A stretch of 64,000 bases of DNA. Source: Sphingomonadaceae bacterium. Its GTDB lineage: Bacteria > Pseudomonadota > Alphaproteobacteria > Sphingomonadales > Sphingomonadaceae. The position numbers and the translations under genes are program-made. This document shows, in pieces, positions 57,873 to 64,000 of the stretch; the stretch's first letter is position 1; every line of letters starts with the position of its first letter. Location: contig CANJQJ010000003.1 in assembly GCA_947476425.1 (NCBI GenBank), positions 57,514-121,513 on the forward strand, read 5' to 3'. The notes under the pieces are model-generated. The model saw only the letters and a program-made list of their open reading frames with translations. It did not search any database and was not told the origin of the DNA.

Positions 57873-58787
57873 TCAATATGCCAGCTTCAGTCCCGGCACC
57901 GGCCAGTCCACCTTCACCAGCCGACCGCTCATGCTCTGCGTGACGTAAGCCGTCCGCAAGTCAGGTCCGCCAAAGCAGATATTGGTCGTCATCAAGTCGG
58001 GGAAGGATACCACTTCCACCGCGCCGCCTTCGGGCGCAAACGCCAGCACAGCGCTGCCGCCGGGAGAAGCCACGCAGATCCGGCCACTGCCGTCGACAGC
58101 AAGGCTGTCGAGGAATTGCCCCGGCCCAGCGCGCCCGACCAGATCGCCGCCGCCGGGATGCATGCTCGTTCCGGGTTCGATCTCGCCCGGCGCCTTCACC
58201 TTGAAGCCCCACACGTGAGAGCCGTAAGTTTCCGCAACGTACAAGGTATTCCCGTCGGGCGAGAGGCCGATGCCGTTCGCGCCGTCAAGTCCGGGAATGA
58301 CTTCGCGGATCATGCTGCCGTCGGCCTTGGCATAATAGACCGAGCCCTTCTGGCGGATCCGGCCGCGATCCCGTCCGAAATCGGTGAACCAGAAGCCGCC
58401 ATGGGTGTCGAAGACAATATCGTTCGGGCCCCAGAAGGGCGTTTCCTCGCAATGATCATAGAGCGTTTCGAAGGCCCCCGTATCTAGGTCGACGACCTGA
58501 ATCTTGCCCGGAGGGGTATCGAACGGCGCTTCATGCGCCATGCTCATTCCGTTGCCGAGATCGACATGGACCATCCCGCCATTGTTGCAGATGTAGCAGC
58601 GACCATCCGGCCCGATCGCGGCGCCATTCGGGCCGCCGCCGACTTCGGCGACGGTGGTCACCTTTCCGTCAGGCGAAACCCGCGACAACCGCCCGCCGAG
58701 CACTTCGACGACAAGGACATCGCCATTGGGAAGCGCAACCGGCCCCTCCGGGAACACCAGCCCTGTTGCGACGACTTCCATGCTCAT
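57873..58787 (-). CDS. SMP-30/gluconolactonase family protein
   Basis: A 304-residue six-bladed propeller lactonase. The metal-binding Glu is in VFPEGPVALPNGD (about residues 11-23); WGPNDIVFDTHGGFWFTDFG and GLDGANGIGLSPDGNTLYVA supply the Asn and Asp ligands. These enzymes hydrolyse sugar or other lactones with a divalent metal. It overlaps the Gfo/Idh gene by 4 bases, so a dehydrogenase-then-lactonase sequence on a cyclic ether or sugar-like moiety is plausible. Confidence 0.88.
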   Translation of the reverse strand: MSMEVVATGLVFPEGPVALPNGDVLVVEVLGGRLSRVSPDGKVTTVAEVGGGPNGAAIGPDGRCYICNNGGMVHVDLGNGMSMAHEAPFDTPPGKIQVVDLDTGAFETLYDHCEETPFWGPNDIVFDTHGGFWFTDFGRDRGRIRQKGSVYYAKADGSMIREVIPGLDGANGIGLSPDGNTLYVAETYGSHVWGFKVKAPGEIEPGTSMHPGGGDLVGRAGPGQFLDSLAVDGSGRICVASPGGSAVLAFAPEGGAVEVVSFPDLMTTNICFGGPDLRTAYVTQSMSGRLVKVDWPVPGLKLAY

Positions 58788-59878
58788 ATCCTGACCCCCT
58801 TGCGCGAAGATTCCTCGATCCGGTCGAGAAGTTCGTGATGCTTGATCGCATCAGCGAAATCGGGCGTGGCCTTGCTCTTGCCGGCAATGGCGTCAGCCAT
58901 GTGCAGATAGGCCTCGGCGACATTGAGCGGCGGCGATACGCGCACGGCCTCGGGAACGTGATAGGCGCTCTCGGGCACCTCGACCTCGGTCAGCACGCCC
59001 ATGCCGGTCGTCTTGAAAAGCTTGAGGTCGGACATCTGGATGCCGCGCGCATCGCCCTGCGCGATGACCACGAGATCGCCCTTGTCGCCACTGATCTCCA
59101 AACGAACCCCGGTGCCGAGCGAGGATGCCCCCGACAGCCGCACATTGGCGACGGCGCCGTTTTCCAGCTCTCCGATCACGACGATCTGGTCAGCCGAAGT
59201 CCGCGTCATCTTCTCGCCCGTGAACTGGACTTCGAGATCCTTCAGAGATGTCTTCACCACCGCCGACAGGCTCTTGAAATCGCCAAGCACGTAAGTCAGC
59301 GCATCGAGGCTGTGACCACCCGGAATGCTGAGGAAATGCGCACCGCTCGATCGATCCTGCAGATAGGTGATCGACGGGAATGGAGCCGTCAGCCAATCCG
59401 AGGAGTGCGTCATGCTCACGCTCCGCACGGTGCCGATCTCGCCTTGCTCGATCAGCCCGCGCACATAGCCCAGCACCGGCGAACTGCGCGACTGCAGCCC
59501 CACCATGTGGACGATGCCGGCCTTCTCGGCCGCCGCCAGCATCTCCCTGGCCTCGGCGGCATCTCGGCCAAGCGGCCATTCGCAATAAACATGCTTGCCC
59601 GCCGCAATCGCCGCGAGCACCAGCTCGCGATGCGCGGGAACGCGAACACACACCGCGACGATGTCGACGTCGGGATGTCTTACCAGTTCCATCGGATCGC
59701 CGAACGCAAGCGGCACGCCAAAGGCATCCGCCGAGGCCTGCGCCGATTCGATGTGCTGCGTTGCGACTGCGATCGCTTCAAAACCGTCGAGCTGCGCCAG
59801 CGCGGGCAGATGCGCGCCCACGCCCCAGCTTCCCTGTAGGTTGGCGCCGATAATACCGACCCGCAAATTCTTCGTCAT
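58784..59878 (-). CDS. Gfo/Idh/MocA family oxidoreductase
   Basis: A 364-residue NAD(P)-dependent dehydrogenase. The N-terminal Rossmann motif is VGIIGANLQGSWGVGAHLPA; VYCEWPLGRDAAEAREML holds the EKP-like motif with Trp in place of Lys, which is unusual because that Lys normally helps catalysis. The C-terminal beta-sheet domain has ISDKGDLVVIAQGDARGI. It oxidises a hydroxyl of a sugar, inositol or related ring. GGGAGAGA runs into two ATGs; the second is used. It lies between the SMP-30 and sulfotransferase genes on the same strand. Confidence 0.86.
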   Translation of the reverse strand: MTKNLRVGIIGANLQGSWGVGAHLPALAQLDGFEAIAVATQHIESAQASADAFGVPLAFGDPMELVRHPDVDIVAVCVRVPAHRELVLAAIAAGKHVYCEWPLGRDAAEAREMLAAAEKAGIVHMVGLQSRSSPVLGYVRGLIEQGEIGTVRSVSMTHSSDWLTAPFPSITYLQDRSSGAHFLSIPGGHSLDALTYVLGDFKSLSAVVKTSLKDLEVQFTGEKMTRTSADQIVVIGELENGAVANVRLSGASSLGTGVRLEISGDKGDLVVIAQGDARGIQMSDLKLFKTTGMGVLTEVEVPESAYHVPEAVRVSPPLNVAEAYLHMADAIAGKSKATPDFADAIKHHELLDRIEESSRKGVRI

Positions 59879-59927
59879 CATTCTCTCCCAAACTGTTCCC
59901 GCGAGGCTCTGCGCCCCGCGCGGTTAT

Positions 59928-61082
59928 TCAGATAAAATCGCGATATGTTTCGATGTAATCGGCATAAACCTCGCGAACACGATCCTCGGTGAGGCCGTAA
60001 TCCGCGAGCGAATAGGTATGGCGGCCATGCTTGTCGGCGGGGTTGTCGGCCAGCCACTGTCGCACGCCCTGCTCTGCCGTGGGCGTAAATTCAATCCCGG
60101 CAAATGCATAGACCCCCGCCACCGCCTTGACTGGATCGGCGGGAATGTCGCGATAGCGCATGTCGTGGATCGGGAGTTCAGGTCGCGTCTTGCGATAATT
60201 CATCATCCGCACTTGGGCATCGTTCCAGAGATGCAGGAACTCATTGCCAAGTTCCACCCGGTCCTGGTGCTCGAAACTGACGCTCCGGATCACTTCGATC
60301 AGCGCGCATATCGACGCCATCACGGTCACCGGATCGCGATGCGGCTGAACCAGCATCGCATCGGGATAGACCGAGTATAGCTCGGGCAGGTGATAGCTAT
60401 GCTCCTGAACCTTCACCACCCAGCGTTCGCGCGGGTTTTTCCAGGCAAGATGCTGAAGCCACATCTTGTGAACCTTGTACGCGAACGTCGTGTCGGTCTT
60501 GAGATACCAGGGATAATAGTCCGGCATGCGAAACAGCATCAACGGATTGACGCTCTGGAATGACGTCTCGAGGATCATCCCGCATTCCTGCGGAATCAGC
60601 GCCCCGATGGGATGGGCCTTGCGAACGCCCGCCCATTTGCCGGTAAAATTGGCATCGACATAGTCGTCGAACGCCTTGATCCGCGGATCGCTGTCGAAGG
60701 TCGCCGCCTCGGGCGGCGGCGACGGCGCCGCGACCTCCCACGACATCGGGGTTCGGACGGTCTTGTCCGACGCAATCAGCGCATGAAGTACGCTGGTCCC
60801 GCAGCGCGGCAGTCCCAGGATGAAAACCGGCCGGTCGATCTCGACTTCGCCGATTTCGGGGTGCCGCTGGCGCCAGTTGTCGATTTCGGCAAGCCGCCGC
60901 AAATTATCTTCCAGCAGCGCCTGCGCGCGCACCCTGCCCTCATCGCTCAACCCGCGCTCCGCCGCGAGCGCTGCAATCATAACTTCTATACCGGGGCGAA
61001 CGCCTTCGCGGATCTCGTCCGAGAGAACATGGCGCGACAGCATTGAATCCGTCTCCGCCGTCGCTGTCGTCGATCCCAACAT
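59928..61082 (-). CDS. Sulfotransferase family protein
   Basis: A 384-residue PAPS-dependent sulfotransferase-fold protein. The phosphosulfate loop is FILGLPRCGTSVLHALIA near residues 87-104; HRDPVTVMASICALIEVIR corresponds to the 3'-phosphate-binding Arg region, and the C-terminus DKHGRHTYSLADYGLT has the RHxYxL pattern of the Sulfotransfer_3 group. It could sulfonate a hydroxyl of the pathway substrate. Genes of this group are found in sphingomonad and mycobacterial catabolic islands without proven function. ATG 61082 follows GTGGAGAG; GTG 61094 is an alternative. Island motif copy 13 is 56 bases upstream. Confidence 0.85.
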   Translation of the reverse strand: MLGSTTATAETDSMLSRHVLSDEIREGVRPGIEVMIAALAAERGLSDEGRVRAQALLEDNLRRLAEIDNWRQRHPEIGEVEIDRPVFILGLPRCGTSVLHALIASDKTVRTPMSWEVAAPSPPPEAATFDSDPRIKAFDDYVDANFTGKWAGVRKAHPIGALIPQECGMILETSFQSVNPLMLFRMPDYYPWYLKTDTTFAYKVHKMWLQHLAWKNPRERWVVKVQEHSYHLPELYSVYPDAMLVQPHRDPVTVMASICALIEVIRSVSFEHQDRVELGNEFLHLWNDAQVRMMNYRKTRPELPIHDMRYRDIPADPVKAVAGVYAFAGIEFTPTAEQGVRQWLADNPADKHGRHTYSLADYGLTEDRVREVYADYIETYRDFI

Positions 61083-61137
61083 TCCACTCTCCACTCCGAT
61101 TTTCGCGCACCGTATATCGTGTAGCGACTACCCCTTA

Positions 61138-61153
61138 CCCGTCCTTGGACAGG
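61138..61153 (-). promoter_or_regulatory. Island motif copy 13 (sulfotransferase/SDR divergent promoter)
   Basis: Minus strand: TCACCTGTC CAAG GACGGG context. It lies 56 bases from the sulfotransferase start (61082) and 58 from the SDR start (61211), again centred between divergent genes. Confidence 0.55.
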
Positions 61154-61210
61154 TGAGGGCATGCGGACGGTGATCCTCATGACAAAGCATAAGAACGAGA
61201 GGAGCCGGAG

Positions 61211-61993
61211 ATGTTGATCGATCTTGCGAAACTCTATGGACTCAGTGGCCAGGTCGCCATCGTCACGGGTGGTGCACAGGGCATGGGGGAAGCAATTGCA
61301 CGCTTTCTCGCCGGCATGGGCGCGACGATCGCTATCGCCGATGTGAAGTTCGAAAAGGCCGAGCAGGTCGCGGCGGCGATCCGCGCCGAGGGCGGCAAGG
61401 CAACGGCTTATGATGTCGACATGTCGAAGGAAGACCAGGTCGTGGCGCTTGTCGCCGGCGTCCGCGCCTCCGAAGGTCGGATCGATATCCTCGTCAACAA
61501 TGCCGGCTGGCAGGATCGCCGTTACATCGAGGACACCACCAGCGAATTCTGGGATCACATCATGAACACCAACCTGCGCGGTCCGGCGATGGCCAGCCGC
61601 GAAGTCGTGAAGGTGATGCGGGCCGACCGCACGAAGGGACGGATCGTCAACATCTCTTCGAACAGCGCGCTGCATGCAACCGCACCCAGCCTCTATGCCT
61701 ACTCGACGTCCAAAGCAGGCGTCGCTGGCCTCACCCGCGCAACCGCGCTCGAAACGGCCAAGGACGGCATTCGCGTAAACGCCATCTGCCCTGGCAACAC
61801 CACCACGCCCGGCCAGATGACCGCTACCGGCCCCGATTTTCCACCCGAGCAGATTGCGGCCTTCATGCCCCCAATCGGCCGCACCGGTACTCCGGAGGAC
61901 ATCGCCTCGGCAGTGCTCTATCTCGCCACCGACGCCTCCGCCTTCGTGACCGGTCAAACCCTGGTCGTCGATGGCGGCATGCTTACCTGCTGA
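61211..61993 (+). CDS. SDR family oxidoreductase
   Basis: A 260-residue short-chain dehydrogenase: VTGGAQGMGEAIARFLAGMG near residue 19, IAIADVKFEKA (NAD-type Asp), NNAGWQDRR near 97, NISSNSAL with Ser and YSTSKAGVAGL. The Met-Gly-Glu variant in the glycine motif is unusual but tolerated. GAGGAGCCGGAG precedes the ATG. It is followed after 15 bases by the GMC oxidoreductase, so the two should be co-expressed and probably oxidise successive alcohol groups. Confidence 0.9.
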   Translation: MLIDLAKLYGLSGQVAIVTGGAQGMGEAIARFLAGMGATIAIADVKFEKAEQVAAAIRAEGGKATAYDVDMSKEDQVVALVAGVRASEGRIDILVNNAGWQDRRYIEDTTSEFWDHIMNTNLRGPAMASREVVKVMRADRTKGRIVNISSNSALHATAPSLYAYSTSKAGVAGLTRATALETAKDGIRVNAICPGNTTTPGQMTATGPDFPPEQIAAFMPPIGRTGTPEDIASAVLYLATDASAFVTGQTLVVDGGMLTC

Positions 61994-62008
61994 GGATCAT
62001 TACCCAAC

Positions 62009-63613
62009 ATGCGCGATCAATATGACTACATCATCGTCGGAGCGGGATCGTCCGGCTCGGTGCTGGCCAACAAGCTTTCGGCCAATCCAGCCCACAAGGT
62101 CCTGCTGGTCGAGAGCGGACCTGACGATAAAAGCCCCTTGATCCGCATGCCGCGCGGCATCGGCAAGCTGCTCGCGCCGGGCAATCCCCATGTCTGGGAT
62201 TACCAGGTCGTCCCCGCTGGCAACCTGCCCCCCGAAACCTGGCTCAAGGGCCGCACGATTGGCGGATCGAGCTCGGTCAACGGCATGGTGTATGTCCGCG
62301 GCGCGCCAGCCGACTATGATCATTGGGCATCGCTCGGCTGCACCGGTTGGGGCTGGGACAAGATCGGCAAGCATTTCGTCGCACTCGAGGACCATGAACT
62401 CGGCGCAGACGAGTGGCGTGGCACTGGCGGCCCGCTCAAGGTCAGCGTTCATCCGTCGGGCAATCCACTGTGCGAAGCAGTCCTCGATGCGGCCGAACAG
62501 CTCGGCACGCCGCGTACCGCCGACGTCAACCATGTCGATACCGTCGCCAATGGCGGCATGGGCTACCAGACCGTCACCACCTGGAAGGGCAAGCGCTTCT
62601 CGGCGGCACGGGCGTTCGTCGATCCGGTCCGTTCGCGGCCCAACCTCGACATCGTCACCGATACCGACGTCCTGCGCATCCTGTTCGAAGGCAAGCGCGC
62701 ATCGGCCGTGCTCTTGCGGGACAAGACCGGGCAGCGCGAAGTCCGGGCAGCCCGCGAAATCATCCTGTCGGCAGGCGCGATCCAATCGCCCAAGCTGCTC
62801 CAGCTTTCCGGCATCGGTCCAGCTGCACTGCTCCAGGGCCTCGGCATCGAAGTTATCGTTGACTCCCCCGATGTCGGCCAGAATCTGCTCGAGCATCGCT
62901 ATCTCTCGACCCAGTATGAAGTGCGTGGCGAAAGCCTGAACAAGCACTTCACGGGTGCCCGGCTGCTCAAGTCCGTGCTGAATTACGCGCTGCGCTCCAA
63001 GGGCCCGATGACGCACAGCGCGCATGAAGTAGGCGGCTTCGTCAAAACCCGTCCGGGCCTCGGCCGGCCTGACGCCCAGATCGGCGTCGGCCTTTACTCG
63101 CTCAACGTCGATGACAAGGGCCAGATCGGCGTCGACAAGGCGCCGGGCATGACCATCCTCGGCTATTTCACCCGCCCCGAGAGCCAGGGCGAAATCCGTA
63201 TCACCTCATCCAATCCCGATGCTGCGCCGCATATCGACGCAAACCATCTCACAGCCGAGATTGATCGCATCTCGGCGGTATCGCTCTTCCGCTGGCTCCG
63301 CGCGCTCGGCAAGCAGCCTGCGCTCGCCGACTGGATCGTCCGCGAAACCGTTCCCGGCGGCGGCTTCGAAACCGACGACGAGATCCTTTCGGGCGCATTG
63401 TCGATCGGGGGCACTTCCTATCACATCAGCGGCACTTGCCGGATGGGCGCGGATGAAGGCTCGGTGCTCGATCCCGAACTGAAGGTTCGCGGCGTCGAAG
63501 GCCTTCGCGTAGTCGACACCTCGATCTGTCCAACCATCGTTTCTGGCAATACCAATGCCCCGGCGATGGCGATCGCGCTCAACGCCGCTGAAATCATTTT
63601 GCGCAATCAGTGA
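62009..63613 (+). CDS. GMC family FAD-dependent alcohol oxidoreductase
   Basis: A 534-residue choline-dehydrogenase-like protein. The FAD motif is YIIVGAGSSGSVLANKLS (residues 7-24), GRTIGGSSSVNGMVYVRGAP is the first GMC signature, GAIQSPKLLQLSGIGP the second, and HISGTCRMG with NTNAPAMAIALNAAE the C-terminal active-site region carrying the catalytic His. It oxidises a primary or secondary alcohol, with quinone or cytochrome as likely acceptor. ATG 62009 has GAGGA about 12 bases upstream. Length is normal. Confidence 0.93.
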   Translation: MRDQYDYIIVGAGSSGSVLANKLSANPAHKVLLVESGPDDKSPLIRMPRGIGKLLAPGNPHVWDYQVVPAGNLPPETWLKGRTIGGSSSVNGMVYVRGAPADYDHWASLGCTGWGWDKIGKHFVALEDHELGADEWRGTGGPLKVSVHPSGNPLCEAVLDAAEQLGTPRTADVNHVDTVANGGMGYQTVTTWKGKRFSAARAFVDPVRSRPNLDIVTDTDVLRILFEGKRASAVLLRDKTGQREVRAAREIILSAGAIQSPKLLQLSGIGPAALLQGLGIEVIVDSPDVGQNLLEHRYLSTQYEVRGESLNKHFTGARLLKSVLNYALRSKGPMTHSAHEVGGFVKTRPGLGRPDAQIGVGLYSLNVDDKGQIGVDKAPGMTILGYFTRPESQGEIRITSSNPDAAPHIDANHLTAEIDRISAVSLFRWLRALGKQPALADWIVRETVPGGGFETDDEILSGALSIGGTSYHISGTCRMGADEGSVLDPELKVRGVEGLRVVDTSICPTIVSGNTNAPAMAIALNAAEIILRNQ

Positions 63614-63636
63614 AGGCAGGCGATTACCGTACATAG

Positions 63637-63652
63637 CCTATCCGAAGAAGGG
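63637..63652 (+). promoter_or_regulatory. Island motif copy 14 (candidate operator)
   Basis: AGCCTATC CGAA GAAGGG context; ends 60 bases before the ATG of the interrupted SnoaL gene at 63712. Confidence 0.6.
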
Positions 63653-63711
63653 CCTTCACCAGACAGCATCCAATATCATCTCCTCACAAATAGAAACGTG
63701 GAGAAGATCGC

Positions 63712-63897
63712 ATGAAGCTGGAAATGGGCATGGACTGTCCGGTCTCGATCGAGGACGAACGCTCCATCATTGCCGTCCTCCTGCGGTATGCTACCGGCAT
63801 CGACACACGCGACTGGAACTTGTTTCGGACCTGCTTTTCGGAAGACTTCGAAGCTGGGCACCTCCAAAAACCTCTGGCATTTGAGGGCATAATCTGA
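63712..63897 (+). pseudogene. SnoaL_4/NTF2-like gene interrupted by an IS element
   Basis: The first 48 codons encode a typical SnoaL_4 start: SIEDERSIIAVLLRYATGID followed by TRDWNLFRTCFSEDFEA, close in form to the intact gene at 52357. At about 63856 the sequence changes to the terminal bases of an insertion element, the frame runs on for 14 unrelated codons and stops at 63897. The usual fold needs about 130-150 residues, so the product is inactive. It keeps its promoter-side island motif, so it was recently a member of the regulon. Confidence 0.8.
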
Positions 63898-64000
63898 TTC
63901 ATTCTTCTCGTCAGGGGGCGGTTATGAAGCAGGCTGGATTGTTCGGTTTATCAGATCATTTGAAGCGGCTATCGGCCAATGGCGATCCTCTGGAGGAACT
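63856..64000 (+). mobile_element. IS5-family-like insertion sequence, left end (continues beyond window)
   Basis: The left end appears to start with GGGCACCTCCAAAAACC at about 63856, an IS5/IS1031-like terminal repeat form, inside the SnoaL reading frame. A transposase-like start follows at 63924. The right end is outside the window, so the full inverted repeats and target duplication cannot be checked. Confidence 0.7.
63924..64000 (+). CDS. IS5-family-like transposase, N-terminus only (window edge)
   Basis: Twenty-five codons are visible: MKQAGLFGLSDHLKRLSANG then DPLEEL. This N-terminus (MKQxGxFxxxxxLxRLSxxGDPLExL) is characteristic of IS5-group transposases common in sphingomonads. GGGGGCG precedes the ATG. 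The DDE catalytic residues would lie outside the window, so activity cannot be judged. Confidence 0.72.
   Translation, partial: MKQAGLFGLSDHLKRLSANGDPLEE

Noticed and set aside
1..64000. tRNA, rRNA or riboswitch genes
   Set aside because: No cloverleaf, rRNA or known riboswitch core was recognised by eye in the intergenic regions; a covariance-model search would be needed to exclude small RNAs.

Overview
The window is high-GC DNA with dense, mostly overlapping operons. It looks like the chromosome of an alphaproteobacterium, most likely a sphingomonad. That assignment rests on codon use, on the REP-like palindromes (GTCATCCCGGCG...CGCCGGGATGACG type), and on the mix of SDRs, Rieske proteins, APH-like kinases and acyl-CoA enzymes; no rRNA or housekeeping marker is present to confirm it. 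Nearly every gene belongs to a catabolic island for a hydrophobic, probably polycyclic or terpenoid/steroid-like substrate. I count 12 SDR dehydrogenases, 3 luciferase-like (LLM) oxidoreductases, 3 APH/ecdysteroid-kinase-like proteins, 4 SnoaL/NTF2-like proteins (one broken), 2 acyl-CoA dehydrogenases, 3 MaoC-type proteins, a cytochrome P450, a KstD-like flavoprotein, a GMC oxidoreductase and a membrane quinoprotein dehydrogenase.

Layout. 1-7.1 kb: minus-strand SDRs, a truncated DUF1214-like gene at the left edge, a membrane-protein fragment, a secreted CAP protein, and a TetR/FAD-oxidoreductase pair. 7.2-16 kb: phosphatase, LLM, two paralogous APH-like kinases, SDRs, a receiver-like/winged-helix regulator and a duplicated EthD-like protein. 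16-19 kb: a TetR gene divergent from two Rieske-family genes. The first has the [2Fe-2S] ligands but no visible iron triad; the second has the iron triad but no [2Fe-2S] ligands. 19-29 kb: KstD-like flavoprotein, an LLM gene, then one minus-strand operon holding a full F420 pathway (LLM - fbiC/cofGH - SDR - npdG - cofE - cofD - cofC). 29-34 kb: CoA transferase, BKACE enzyme, and a large MalT/LAL-type LuxR regulator. 34-42 kb: a beta-oxidation operon (thiolase, FadJ-like, acyl-CoA dehydrogenase, MaoC, SDR). 42-51 kb: a plus-strand run with acyl-CoA synthetase, SDRs, an extradiol-type VOC protein, hydrolases, a second acyl-CoA dehydrogenase and MaoC proteins. 51-64 kb: SnoaL proteins, a third kinase-like protein, PQQ dehydrogenase, P450, SMP-30, Gfo/Idh, sulfotransferase, SDR, GMC oxidoreductase, and a SnoaL gene cut by an IS5-like element at the right edge.

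How it may work together (inference): P450, Rieske pair, GMC, PQQ and SDR enzymes oxidise the substrate; F420H2 made in situ feeds the LLM enzymes; CoA ligation and beta-oxidation then shorten side chains or opened rings. A shared near-palindromic 16-bp motif (consensus CCTRTC-N4-GNARGG) occurs in 14 intergenic regions; in the clear cases it lies about 45-80 bp before a start codon. Its only perfectly symmetric copy lies in front of the LAL regulator. This suggests that one regulator coordinates the island.
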